From positions 1-64,000 of the forward strand of contig CALDCB010000009.1 of the NCBI GenBank assembly GCA_937937585.1: DNA of 64,000 bases, read 5' to 3'. The stretch is from an uncultured Coriobacteriaceae bacterium (lineage in GTDB: Bacteria; Actinomycetota; Coriobacteriia; Coriobacteriales; Eggerthellaceae). Shown in pieces: positions 9,157 through 17,425 of this stretch (position 1 is the first letter of the stretch; every line of letters starts with the position of its first letter). The notes beneath the pieces are model-generated. The model saw nothing but the letters and a program-made list of their open reading frames with translations. It was not told where the DNA came from and did not search any database. The position numbers were made by a program, and so were the translations under genes.

Positions 9157-9364
9157 TTATCTTATGCCGAGTGTCACCATCGCGTTACTTAGCGTAACTT
9201 TGCGGTCAAAATAGCCGTTTCTCGGCCGTTGAAACGCCCTGTCGAGCGCTGTTCGTCGAGCAAGCGCGTAGTGGCGCGGGATCTGCCCTCGACTTCTGCT
9301 GCTGATCGATACTTGAGTCGGTCGCTCAACGCCCCACTCTGCGCCGTCTCGATTTCCCATTGAT

Positions 9365-9385
9365 GTTGTACATATTCTGTTGTAC
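9365..9385. promoter_or_regulatory. Direct repeat upstream of the antitoxin gene, likely operator
   Basis: GTTGTAC occurs twice, at 9365-9371 and 9379-9385, 14 bp apart, about 35 bp before the antitoxin ATG. Repeats of this kind often bind ribbon-helix-helix antitoxins that autoregulate their operon. Confidence 0.4.
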
Positions 9386-9419
9386 CTTCGTATCAACGAA
9401 TCGAAGTTGGGAGGACGCC

Positions 9420-9713
9420 ATGAGCAGCGTGATGGTCACCGGAAGAATGGACAGCCGAAAGAAGCAACGGGGGCTCGCCATCCTCGAACGCGAGGGCAGT
9501 AATGCCTCGCAGGCAATCAATCGCATGTTTGACCGAATCATCGAATCGAACAGCGCAGGATTCCTTTTTGAAGAAAAGAAAGATGCATCGGAAAGCCTCC
9601 GCGCGGCTGCCTCGTTCGTCGATTCACTCAGTGAGAAAAGGGCTTCCAGATTCGATTCCATGAGCAAGGAAGAAATCAAGCGAGAGCGGCTTTCGTCCCG
9701 AGGCATGATCTAG
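9420..9713 (+). CDS. Putative antitoxin, RelB/DinJ-like ribbon-helix-helix
   Basis: 97 residues from the ATG at 9420, which follows a strong GGGAGG ribosome site; an earlier frame opening at 9360 has none. The N terminus (SSVMVTGRMDSRKKQRGLAI, then GSNASQAINRMFDRII) looks like a short beta strand plus two helices, as in RelB/DinJ antitoxins. The C terminus is charged and helical and probably wraps the toxin. The stop is one base before the PIN toxin ATG, the normal arrangement for a toxin-antitoxin pair. The family call rests on weak similarity; the antitoxin role rests on context. Confidence 0.7.
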   Translation: MSSVMVTGRMDSRKKQRGLAILEREGSNASQAINRMFDRIIESNSAGFLFEEKKDASESLRAAASFVDSLSEKRASRFDSMSKEEIKRERLSSRGMI

Positions 9714-9714
9714 C

Positions 9715-10176
9715 ATGGCTCGCCAGAAACTGCTTCTCGATACGAATATCGTCATCGACTTCCTGAACGAACGCGACCCGTTCTACAAGAAAGCGCGTCT
9801 ACTTATGCTTTGCGGCCGAGCTGGTGAATTCGATCTTTGGATCTCGTCTTCTCAGTTCAGCGATCTCCTTTACATCCTATCCGAGGGCGGAAGGCGCTCC
9901 GAACTCGCGCGCGTGACAAAGCAGCTACGTGGGCTGCGAACCTTTGTCCAAGTGCATTCTCTTTCCAGCGAGGAAATCGACATCGTGCTTTCTTCTCCTT
10001 GGCAAGACCCGGAAGACCAGCTTTTGGCCGAAGCCGCTTTACGGCTGCGCGCCGATGCCATCATTTCCCGCGACGCAGAAGGGTTCAAAGACAGTCTCGT
10101 ACCTGTTTTCGACTGCGACCAATTCTTCGCCAAGCTGGAAAGTGAAGGGATTATTTACGAGACGATAGACGAATAG
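9715..10176 (+). CDS. PIN-domain toxin, VapC-like ribonuclease
   Basis: 153 residues. PIN-domain features: LLLDTNIVIDFLNER with the first acidic residue at about residue 9, a central Ser/Asp segment (WISSSQFSDLLYIL), and late acidic positions (PEDQLLAEAALRLRADAIISRD). PIN toxins cleave tRNA or rRNA using Mg ions held by these acids. It sits 1 bp after the antitoxin. Its last 22 bp overlap the end of the convergent HAD gene. Confidence 0.82.
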   Translation: MARQKLLLDTNIVIDFLNERDPFYKKARLLMLCGRAGEFDLWISSSQFSDLLYILSEGGRRSELARVTKQLRGLRTFVQVHSLSSEEIDIVLSSPWQDPEDQLLAEAALRLRADAIISRDAEGFKDSLVPVFDCDQFFAKLESEGIIYETIDE

Positions 10177-11048
10177 ACGGCGCCAGGATACTGGCCGTAT
10201 TCGCGAATCGCGCGAATCGCCATGCCGCCGGTCATCGCTGGGCGAGGACTATGCAAGCGCTCATGCTCTTTCAACACTGCCTCAAGTTCGCGCTGAACGC
10301 TGTGCTCGGCGTTTGTTCCGATCACTTTAGAGGCAATCTGTTTGATGGCCGATCGTCCGTTGGCCATAGCAACGCTCGTGCCAACCAGACGAAGGATCTC
10401 GTAATCGTTCATGGCATCGCCGAATGCCATAACCTCACTCGGGGCAACACCATAAGCTGACATCACCTGACGAATACCCGTCGCTTTCGAAACACCGCGT
10501 TGCATCACATCGATCCATTTTTCGCCGCTTGGCGCGAAAACGAAGTCGCCGCCAAGCTCGCGTTCAAGGATATAGGCCATATCCATAAGCGCATCGTCGC
10601 AGTAAATCGACGCTTTCACGATCCCGGTATCCGGCGCCGGCAATTCATAAGCGCGCACAGGGTTGGGCAGGTTCTTGTCCAGCTCGGGCATGAAGTGGTT
10701 CTCGTTGTCCATCAGATACGTCATCTTGCGATCGAACACCGCCAGATGCAGGTTTCGATGGGAGTCGACGACCGAACGCAAGCGAAGAAGCGCTGCGTGG
10801 CTGAACGTCTCGCAATCAACAAGCTTCTGATTGACAAGCACCTGAGCCCCGTTGGAAGCAACGTAATCAACGTCGTTCACGATGGGCTCGAAGAAATCGC
10901 ACAGCGTGTCAAGGCGCCGCCCGCTTGCCACCGCAAAGCGGATTCCAGCACGCTTAAGACGAATGATCAAATCGTAGGTCTCTTCGGGAACCATCCCGTT
11001 CTCATCGAGCAGCGTTCCGTCCATATCGCTTGCAATCAATTTGATCAT
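10155..11048 (-). CDS. HAD-superfamily hydrolase, Cof type
   Basis: 297 residues from the ATG at 11048, which follows AAGGAG; the frame stays open upstream but without a ribosome site. HAD motif I is LIASDMDGTLLDENG (DxDGT), motif II FAVASGRR, and the motif III/IV region contains GVSKATGIRQV and VMAFGDAMNDYEIL. The large C2b-type cap between motifs II and III marks the Cof family of sugar-phosphate or flavin-nucleotide phosphatases; the substrate cannot be told. A short C-terminal tail extends into the convergent toxin gene. Confidence 0.88.
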   Translation of the reverse strand: MIKLIASDMDGTLLDENGMVPEETYDLIIRLKRAGIRFAVASGRRLDTLCDFFEPIVNDVDYVASNGAQVLVNQKLVDCETFSHAALLRLRSVVDSHRNLHLAVFDRKMTYLMDNENHFMPELDKNLPNPVRAYELPAPDTGIVKASIYCDDALMDMAYILERELGGDFVFAPSGEKWIDVMQRGVSKATGIRQVMSAYGVAPSEVMAFGDAMNDYEILRLVGTSVAMANGRSAIKQIASKVIGTNAEHSVQRELEAVLKEHERLHSPRPAMTGGMAIRAIREYGQYPGAVYSSIVS

Positions 11049-11496
11049 TTCGATCTCCTTAGCTCGATGCCCCATGCATCGCTTGCCGCCCGTCAGGCCG
11101 CGCTGCCCGCGCCATCGCCCTATGCGGCGCCTTGCTTCATCTGACAGATCCCAGATTAACGGCCCGGATTTATCGGAAACCCGTCGCCGCCAAGCGCTTA
11201 CCCGCAGATAACCGTTCTTGATCGGCTTTTGACAAAGGGCATCATGGGCGCGCCAAATCCACGCGCTGAGCAGCCGCATCAACATCGGGAGCAAATACAA
11301 AAGGTTGCAGCCGATGCTGCGACCTCGCACCAAACCCACATACGATCAAAAACCAAGCAAGGCCGCCGGTTCGCACCGACGGCCCAACCAAGAGCGGCGC
11401 AGGCCCTCTTGCTGAAAGCGCCCCGACCCAGGGAGAAATAGGGCCGGGGCTTTGTAGGAGTCGCATTACGCCTTACTCGACGCATGCAAAGAATTG
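11049..11496. other. Intergenic region between the thioredoxin-like gene and the HAD gene
   Basis: About 450 bp with no supported gene. It contains two hairpins: GCCCCG-type at 11420-11450 (probable thioredoxin-gene terminator) and a GGCCGCCGGT/ACCGACGGCC-like one near 11360-11383. The HAD gene promoter should lie near 11100-11250. Confidence 0.45.
11420..11450 (-). terminator. Probable terminator after the thioredoxin-like gene
   Basis: GCCCCGaCCC pairs with GGGCCGGGGC (one mismatch in ten), about 47 bp beyond the stop. The U tract is short (GCGCTTTC), so strength is uncertain. Confidence 0.55.
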
Positions 11497-11820
11497 CTAA
11501 CCGATGATCTCTTCGATCTTTTCTTCGTACTCCTCGATAGGGTGATCTCCAGCGAGCTTGCCAAGGAACTCCCCGTCGTTGAAGAACAGAACCTGCGGAA
11601 CGCCCTTCAGGGAGAAGCGGGAAACCATGCTAGGCTCCTCAAGAACGTCAACCTCATAGAAGCTGAACTTACCCTCGTACTGAGAATCCGCTGCAAGCTC
11701 CTCGATCTTGGGATGAACCTCTTGGCAGACGTGGCAAGTGGGACGGCTGAACATTACCAAGCACGGCTCTGCGTCGTCGTAAACCACTTCTTCAAAAGCC
11801 GCACTGTCCAATTTCTTCAT
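11497..11820 (-). CDS. Thioredoxin-like protein with a CHVC active site
   Basis: 107 residues from the ATG at 11820 (ribosome site AGAGGTT). Thioredoxin fold: LVMFSRPTCHVCQEVHPKIEEL carries a CxxC pair as C-H-V-C rather than CGPC. The cis-proline loop is GVPQVLFF. CxHC-like centres are usually more oxidising than CGPC, but that is general knowledge and was not tested here. No signal peptide, so it is cytoplasmic. It is 35 bp downstream of an AlkP-superfamily gene and probably co-transcribed with it. Confidence 0.85.
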   Translation of the reverse strand: MKKLDSAAFEEVVYDDAEPCLVMFSRPTCHVCQEVHPKIEELAADSQYEGKFSFYEVDVLEEPSMVSRFSLKGVPQVLFFNDGEFLGKLAGDHPIEEYEEKIEEIIG

Positions 11821-11855
11821 GGTTTGAACCTCTTCTCTGAACGAGCCCTCTGGGC

Positions 11856-13886
11856 TTAATCCTCTTCGATGATCTGGTAAACGGGAGCGCCCTCGCACTG
11901 AGCAGGCATGCGCACGCCACCAAGAACTGCAACGGTAGGAGCGACGTCGACCTCGCGGATCACACGATCGGTGGTGTAGTCCTTCTTGATGTTCGGGCCG
12001 GCAGCCATGAAGATCGGCGAAACCGAGGTGTCAGCATAGCCCTGGAAGGTCGAGATCGAGTCACCATGGACGCGGTTGAAGCCCTCTTCGTTGAAGTAGA
12101 CAATGTCGCCGACGTTCTCACCGGTGATGCCGAAGTGGACAGCTTCCTTCTTACGGACAGCCAGGGAGACGATGCGCTTACCATTCCAACGATAGTTGTA
12201 AAGGTCGTCGATGATCTTGCGCTCGAGCTCGTACTGGTCGGCCGGGTCCACGATGCCCTCGGGGTTGCGGCCCTTGAGGTTCAGGTAGATGTAGATACCG
12301 CGCTGAGCGACAGCGGTGGTCTTGCTCCAGTCGATCTCGCGCAGGTCGTTGCCGTTCTCGTCCTTCTTCATGACGGTGTAGCCAAGCTCCTGCATGACCT
12401 TGATGTTGATGCCGAACGGGTCGCCAACGGGAACTGCGGGCTCGTCCTCTGCGGCGCAAAGCAAGCCGTGGTCGGAGGTAAGGATGATGTCCCAACCCTC
12501 GTCCAGGAGGTGCATGAAGCGACCGAGGTACTTGTCGGTGTCGATGTAGTAGTCCTCCATGACCTCATGCAGGCCGTTCTCATCGTACGGAGCGATCCAG
12601 GGGCGCTGCTTTGCGGCTTCCCAGAAGTTGTGTCCGCCGGAGTCGACGTTGTGGACATGAGAGAAGACGACATCGTAATCGTTTTCCTTGATCAGGGCAT
12701 TGATGCACTCTGCCTGCCACTCGGTGTAAGCGGCCCACAGCGGCGTAGCGATGCTCTTGCCAGCCCTGGGAGAGGTGCCGGAAACCAGAGCGACGGAACG
12801 GAACTCGCCGACGTTCTCGCGGCACTGCTGGAGCAGGGAATGCGGATGGAAGAGAGTGTCGTTGTTAGGCTCCATGGCGTTGCCGTACCAAACCTCAACC
12901 TCGGAACCGTCCTCTTCAATCCTGACGAGGATTGCCTGGCGAACGACGTCGTAGATCTTGCCGTTCTTGCTGGTCACGTCATAGATGTCGTTGACGACGA
13001 CGCCAACCTCGTCCAGAACGACCAGAGGCTCGGCCTCTTTCTTGGACTTGTAGATAGCGACCTTGGTGAACTTCCCATCCTCGTTGGGGATGACCAGAAC
13101 GGGACGGCGAGCCATGCCACCAGAAACCGGGATCATGAATTCCTTGGCGCCTTCGGGAGCCTCGGGCCAACCCTTGGCGTCAGTCAAAGGAACCGTGGTC
13201 AGAGCGTCGTACAGAGCCGGCTTAGCAGCGCCCGCGCACTCGCCCTCATGCTCGTTCATAACCATATTGACAAGCACCTTGGCGTTGAGCGACTGGTCAA
13301 GAGCCTTGGCGCCAGCAGAGCCAGCGCTCTCGTCGGCAACGTCGATGTCAGTCAGGACGCAACCAACGCCAGAACCGTCGTCCTTCGTCTCGAAGACCTT
13401 TGCGTCATGAACAGCAGCGGAAGCGACAATCCACTGGCCCCACTCGACAGTGCCGACTGCAACGTTGATGTTACTGGGCTGGGTGCCGTCAACGACATGC
13501 AGGTTCGGGCTGTCGCTGGTGGGAGGCCAAGAGGAACCGGGCCAGTGCCAAACAAGGGTCTTCTGACCATTCTCGGCGAAGACATTCCACAGCGGCTCGG
13601 CCTTGCAGTTGCGGGAATCGAACGAATAAACCAGGGTGTCGAGCTTCGTGGGATGCGGATTCCAGAAGTCGGTAATGCCATGGGTGCCGACATATGCGCC
13701 GGTTGCCAGAGTGGTCCACATCGGAGGGGTGATGGTCGGCATTGCGCCGAGCATTACCATGTCCTCGCGAGCAGAGCCCATCTTCTTGAACTTCTCGAAG
13801 TTGGGCATGACACCCTTGTCCATGAATTTCTTGGTGAGTCGCGGATCAAGACCGTCGACGCCCAATACGAGCACTTTGTTTTTCAT
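11856..13886 (-). CDS. AlkP-superfamily phosphohydrolase/phosphodiesterase
   Basis: 676 residues from the ATG at 13886, preceded by AAGGAGAGAGTC; an upstream in-frame ATG at 13901 lacks this spacing. The start VLVLGVDGLDPRLTKKF holds the first metal-binding Asp. AMPTITPPMWTTLATGAYVGTHGI has the catalytic Thr region of the phosphodiesterase/nucleotide-pyrophosphatase branch. DIILTSDHG (second metal site, DH) and the HGDSI motif near the C terminus complete the centre. No signal peptide, so it appears cytoplasmic. The substrate is unknown; sulfo- or phosphoesters are both possible in this superfamily. It heads a two-gene unit with the thioredoxin-like gene and lies downstream of an SLC13-type transporter. 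Confidence 0.8.
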   Translation of the reverse strand: MKNKVLVLGVDGLDPRLTKKFMDKGVMPNFEKFKKMGSAREDMVMLGAMPTITPPMWTTLATGAYVGTHGITDFWNPHPTKLDTLVYSFDSRNCKAEPLWNVFAENGQKTLVWHWPGSSWPPTSDSPNLHVVDGTQPSNINVAVGTVEWGQWIVASAAVHDAKVFETKDDGSGVGCVLTDIDVADESAGSAGAKALDQSLNAKVLVNMVMNEHEGECAGAAKPALYDALTTVPLTDAKGWPEAPEGAKEFMIPVSGGMARRPVLVIPNEDGKFTKVAIYKSKKEAEPLVVLDEVGVVVNDIYDVTSKNGKIYDVVRQAILVRIEEDGSEVEVWYGNAMEPNNDTLFHPHSLLQQCRENVGEFRSVALVSGTSPRAGKSIATPLWAAYTEWQAECINALIKENDYDVVFSHVHNVDSGGHNFWEAAKQRPWIAPYDENGLHEVMEDYYIDTDKYLGRFMHLLDEGWDIILTSDHGLLCAAEDEPAVPVGDPFGINIKVMQELGYTVMKKDENGNDLREIDWSKTTAVAQRGIYIYLNLKGRNPEGIVDPADQYELERKIIDDLYNYRWNGKRIVSLAVRKKEAVHFGITGENVGDIVYFNEEGFNRVHGDSISTFQGYADTSVSPIFMAAGPNIKKDYTTDRVIREVDVAPTVAVLGGVRMPAQCEGAPVYQIIEED

Positions 13887-14204
13887 GACTCTCTCCTTCA
13901 TTCAATCTTTCGACGAACTATTTCGATAGCCAAAGCTACTGAAACCAAACTGATGAAATGCGCTTCTAAGCGCGGTGCCGGCTCTCGCATTCAAGCAGAA
14001 CGGCGTGGAAGTCGTAACGAGGAGGCAGCCAACAAGCACCCGCGCTACCGAACAAACAAGCAAAGTGGTCAAGCAAGTACCTCATGCTCATTTCGGATGG
14101 ACCTCCTCGTTTCCAACGAATCAAACTCGATAACCAACTCGCCTTTCAGCAGATCTAGGCGGTTGTGTTTTGATTGGGCCAGCAGGGCTAGCCCAATCGT
14201 GTTG
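13887..14204. other. Intergenic region upstream of the AlkP-family gene
   Basis: 318 bp without a supported gene. A hairpin with GATTGGGC and GCCCAATC arms lies at 14172-14198 just past the transporter stop but has no U tract on the minus strand. The rest presumably holds the promoter of the phosphohydrolase gene. Confidence 0.4.
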
Positions 14205-15695
14205 TTAGAAGGGCATGAAGATCGATACGAGCGGAGCACCGACGGCAACCGTGACGATCGAGCCAGCGATCAGGATGATCAAACCAGTGCCGTACGCCCA
14301 CTTCGGCTTAACGTTCTCATTGCCGTGCATAATGACCGCGTTCATCGATGCTGCCGGGGTGGTGAATGCCAAGTTCAGCGCCCAGTACATCAGGATGTAA
14401 ACCAGGTAGGGGTTGCCGCCCATGTTGATTGCCATGCCGCAGAAGACGGGGACGAACACAATTGCCAGAACCAGGTTGGTAATGACCTGCGTTGAGACAC
14501 CAACGATCAACATGCAGAACACTGCGAAAATCAACGGGTTCATGTTGCCGACCAAGGGCTCCAAAGCGCCGGTGATCGTGGTCAGAATGCCGCACTCGGT
14601 AGCACCGAAAGCGTTAGCCAGAGGAATAACCGCGATGATCAGCCACATAACCGACCAAGAAATGTGCTTTTGGCTGGCCTTAGCGATATCGAAGAAGGCG
14701 GTGCCGTCTTTCCTTCTGATCAAAGCTGCAAGAACAGACAGGATCATGGACGTTCCCAGAACTCCGCCGAAGCTGTTCAGCAGCGCATAGATGGCGGTGT
14801 CCTTCGGAACCAGGTTGGGCGCAGCAAGCAGAACGATGAAGGCGATCAGAAAAATGAAGCCGACCTTCTGGTCAAAGTCCATCTTTTTGCCGCGGTAGTC
14901 GGCGAAGACATCGCAACCGCTCATGCAACGCTCACGGAACTGCGTGAAATCGGGACGGATACCAAAGATGCAAATCAGGTAAAGAACTGCGGCCAAAACG
15001 ATGTCAATTGCGATATTGACGACGCAGAAGCCGATGAAGGGCAATTGCAGGCCGGTGCCGTTGATGAAGATCGCGTTGTACACGATTGCGCCGGTGTAGA
15101 ACGGGAAGCACTGGCCACCCTGGATAACGATTACGCAGATTGCGCAGGCGAGATACTGAACCCAGCCTTCTTTTCTGTCGTAACCCATCGCGTCGGCTAA
15201 TGCATATATGAAGCTCCAGACAATGAAGATTCCTGCAAAGCCGGTGTTGCACAGACCGATGACAAGAGCAACGACAAAGATTGATCCAACGATAACCTCG
15301 GGCCTGCCGGCGCAGATCTTTCTCGAGATAATCCATTCGGCAATAAAGTGCGCTGCTTTCGAATCGACGAAGATGCCGCAAGTGATGTAGCAGACGAACA
15401 TCAGCGGGATCATGTAGTAGGAAAAGCCGGTTCCCACGTTGCCCGAGATCGTTCCGTAACCAACCCAGGCCAAACCCAACAAAGCCACGAAACTCGGCCA
15501 AGCCATCTCGAACATGATCCATCCGAAAATGGTGCCAAGGAAAATTCCAAGTACGTGCATGCCTAACGGTGTGATGTCGCCAAAAGGCGGCAGGAATCCA
15601 AAACCAAAGGTGATCAGCAGGTAAACTGCGAACTTAGCGTAAAAGACAAAATTCTTGTTCATCTTTGCGCTACTTGAAGAAGCAATATCACTCAT
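14205..15695 (-). CDS. SLC13/DASS-like anion transporter (copy 1)
   Basis: About 496 residues from the ATG at 15695 (an upstream start at 15725 is possible). Roughly 11-12 hydrophobic segments. The same architecture as the two later transporters: MHVLGIFLGTIFGWIMF, AWPSFVALLGL, and a C-terminal STQVITNLVLAIVF segment that looks like the second re-entrant hairpin. The family carries dicarboxylates, sulfate and other oxyanions with Na or H; the substrate here is unknown. It is diverged in sequence from copies 2 and 3. It is divergent from a LysR gene at 15981, which likely controls it. Confidence 0.8.
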   Translation of the reverse strand: MSDIASSSSAKMNKNFVFYAKFAVYLLITFGFGFLPPFGDITPLGMHVLGIFLGTIFGWIMFEMAWPSFVALLGLAWVGYGTISGNVGTGFSYYMIPLMFVCYITCGIFVDSKAAHFIAEWIISRKICAGRPEVIVGSIFVVALVIGLCNTGFAGIFIVWSFIYALADAMGYDRKEGWVQYLACAICVIVIQGGQCFPFYTGAIVYNAIFINGTGLQLPFIGFCVVNIAIDIVLAAVLYLICIFGIRPDFTQFRERCMSGCDVFADYRGKKMDFDQKVGFIFLIAFIVLLAAPNLVPKDTAIYALLNSFGGVLGTSMILSVLAALIRRKDGTAFFDIAKASQKHISWSVMWLIIAVIPLANAFGATECGILTTITGALEPLVGNMNPLIFAVFCMLIVGVSTQVITNLVLAIVFVPVFCGMAINMGGNPYLVYILMYWALNLAFTTPAASMNAVIMHGNENVKPKWAYGTGLIILIAGSIVTVAVGAPLVSIFMPF

Positions 15696-15980
15696 GTAGA
15701 ACAACACCCCCATTTCCGATTGCAAATAACTGGAGATAAGACCTTGTACCTCTCTCGTCAGCTACTGCGCATTGCTTTCGCTTCCGAGTTTCGGGTCTCT
15801 CCCTCCCTTTCCCCAGGTGTCAATTGACTTCAACGAGCTGCTTTAGCGCTACATGCTTCGTTATCAATGAATTTTATGGAGCTACTAAGTTGTCCGATAG
15901 CTAACAATGTTGCTCAAAAGTTGACGTGTTATAACGGATTCTGTTACACCCCAGTTCAGGGAGGTAAAGAAAGGTTAAAT

Positions 15981-16937
15981 ATGCCGAGTCGGGAAGAAAT
16001 CGAGTACGTTCTTAAGGCTGCGGAAAGCAAGTCCATCCATAAAGCCGCAGACCGATTGTTCACCAGCCCCATTCAAGTAAGCAGGGTGCTCAGGAAATTC
16101 GAGTCGGAGATCGGCGTAGAGGTATTTGCACGGTCCCACTCTGGTCTACAAGTGACCCATAACGGCGAAGGGGTCATCGAACTATGCCGCAAGATCCTCG
16201 CCGACTACAACGACTTAACGGTCTATTGCGCTGAGCGCAATGAATCGAGGAACATCAAGGGCAGCGTCTACTTCTATGCTTCCAGCATCACGAACATGTT
16301 CCTTGCGAACTCAATCAGCGACTTCGTCGTCACTCATCCAGAAGTCTCTATCGCTGCCCGAAGCGCATCGGTGGAGTCGCTTCCAGCGATCATCGCAGAA
16401 TCCCAGGACTCCATCGGGTACTTCAACCAGATATATGACAAGAACGGAAATCCGCTGTTCGATATCCCCGATTCCTTAAACGCCAAACCAATCACCGGTG
16501 TCTTGAAGCCGTATCTACTCTGCAGCAGAAACAATCGGCTTGTCCGCGAACGCAAAAGAATTCCCGTCGGACTTTTGAAGCTACTCCCGTTGAATGACTT
16601 CGTTCTGTATGAAGATGCTTCGTATCAAAAGACGCTTCTTGAAGCGATGGGGATCACTGGGAAAGAATTCCAGTTCACAACAGATGGTGCCGTCAGCATC
16701 ACATCAATGATCGAAAGCGGCTTCGGAATGATGGTCACTTACATCGACGAGGTTAATCGCATTCCATCAAGCATGGCATACATCCCCATCGATACAGAAG
16801 TAAGGCTTCAGAGTCTTCTGATTAAGCGCTCTGATTGCGAGAACCAGGCATCCAACGCACTATTCGACTTGCTTACTGAGAAGTACAGGAAAGCCACCCC
16901 CCCCCCGCGAAATAGCCGCTGGGAGGATGAGCTGTAA
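15981..16937 (+). CDS. LysR-type regulator A, with a C10 tract near its C terminus
   Basis: 318 residues from the ATG at 15981 (GAAAGG ribosome site); a longer frame from 15867 has no good signal. The N-terminal helix-turn-helix (EYVLKAAESKSIHKAADRLF, SPIQVSRVLRKFESEIGVEVF) is followed by a periplasmic-binding-like effector domain. It is divergent from SLC13-like transporter copy 1, the usual LysR target arrangement. The last residues (KATPPPRNSRWEDEL) are encoded across ten C at 16897-16906, so slippage would change or extend only the tail. A terminator follows at 17002-17032. Confidence 0.88.
   Translation: MPSREEIEYVLKAAESKSIHKAADRLFTSPIQVSRVLRKFESEIGVEVFARSHSGLQVTHNGEGVIELCRKILADYNDLTVYCAERNESRNIKGSVYFYASSITNMFLANSISDFVVTHPEVSIAARSASVESLPAIIAESQDSIGYFNQIYDKNGNPLFDIPDSLNAKPITGVLKPYLLCSRNNRLVRERKRIPVGLLKLLPLNDFVLYEDASYQKTLLEAMGITGKEFQFTTDGAVSITSMIESGFGMMVTYIDEVNRIPSSMAYIPIDTEVRLQSLLIKRSDCENQASNALFDLLTEKYRKATPPPRNSRWEDEL
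16897..16906. repeat. C10 homopolymer tract inside LysR A
   Basis: Ten C in the codons for Thr-Pro-Pro-Pro, about 30 bp before the stop. Gain or loss of one base would replace the last dozen residues. Confidence 0.75.
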
Positions 16938-17001
16938 CAGACAGCACAAAGAGCAAGACGATCGCGCCAACCCAAGTAGCTAAGCAAGCATCGAAAACAA
17001 G

Positions 17002-17032
17002 AAAGGGTCGCAGTTCAAAGCCGCGACCCTTT
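17002..17032 (+). terminator. Terminator after LysR A
   Basis: AAAGGGTCGC and GCGACCCTTT arms around a short loop, ending in CCTTTCGC. The left arm and loop match the ASST terminator at 17340-17375, and the sequence after the right arm also matches. Confidence 0.65.
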
Positions 17033-17052
17033 CGCATTTCATTCGTTAAGTT

Positions 17053-17335
17053 TTAAGACTTCGCCGCTCGGCGATATTTCTGCAACCGACTGGTGGGCTT
17101 ATCGGGGATCGTCATCTCAATCAAACCGAGTTCCAACGCGGGATCTAAATACAGTCGCCGGACGTTCTTTCTGTCCGACAGGCCCAACGCCTCTGCGATC
17201 TGCCGCGCGCTCATCTCGCAATCGCCCATAACCTCCAGCAACTTTTCGACTTGGGGGGGTGGGACCTATTCCCGGCTTGTCCGCAGGCTTTTCTCCAACC
17301 CAATCAATATGCAAGTATCGGCTCAACGCAGCAAA
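17053..17335 (-). pseudogene. Decayed fragment of a Fic/AlbA-type protein C-terminal winged helix
   Basis: The segment up to the stop at 17053 encodes a winged helix (KLLEVMGDCEMSARQIAEAL, then RLYLDPALELGLIEMTIPDK, then PTSRLQKYR). This is the typical C-terminal domain of Fic-family and AlbA_2-domain regulators. Upstream coding (around DWVGEKPADKPGIG) is in another frame; the two meet at seven C (17253-17259), where C6 would join them. No start codon with a ribosome site, no Fic or AlbA domain and no full-length gene are present. I read it as a remnant, although the C7 could be another slippage site. Confidence 0.65.
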
Positions 17336-17339
17336 CAAA

Positions 17340-17375
17340 AAAGGGTCGCAGTTCAAAAGTGAACTGCGACCCTTT
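17340..17375 (-). terminator. Strong terminator after sulfotransferase 1
   Basis: A 16-bp perfect stem (AAAGGGTCGCAGTTCA and its complement) with an AAAG-type loop, followed on the minus strand by a run of seven T. Confidence 0.9.
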
Positions 17376-17425
17376 CGCATGTCATTTCTCAACCTTGCAG
17401 TTGAGCGTTTTCGTCGAACGTGGAA

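Larger units (their letters stand above)
9009..9419. other. Divergent regulatory region between dnaK and the toxin-antitoxin pair
   Basis: Contains the dnaK leader and promoter and, towards 9420, the antitoxin promoter region. No supported gene. Confidence 0.5.

Noticed and set aside
9157..9396. 79-residue minus-strand frame upstream of dnaK
   Set aside because: No ribosome site or family, and it overlaps the antitoxin promoter region.
11229..11441. 70-residue plus-strand frame in the HAD-thioredoxin gap
   Set aside because: Overlaps terminator hairpins and has no motif or ribosome site.
14172..14198. Hairpin after SLC13 copy 1 as a terminator
   Set aside because: Stem is good but no U tract follows on either strand, so terminator function is not supported.
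12066..14495. 809-residue plus-strand frame across the AlkP-family gene
   Set aside because: Antisense shadow; it crosses an intergenic gap and a second gene on the other strand.
17117..17392. 91-residue minus-strand frame as a real gene
   Set aside because: Its first codons lie in the sulfotransferase terminator and its end is out of frame with the recognisable winged helix; treated as part of the remnant.
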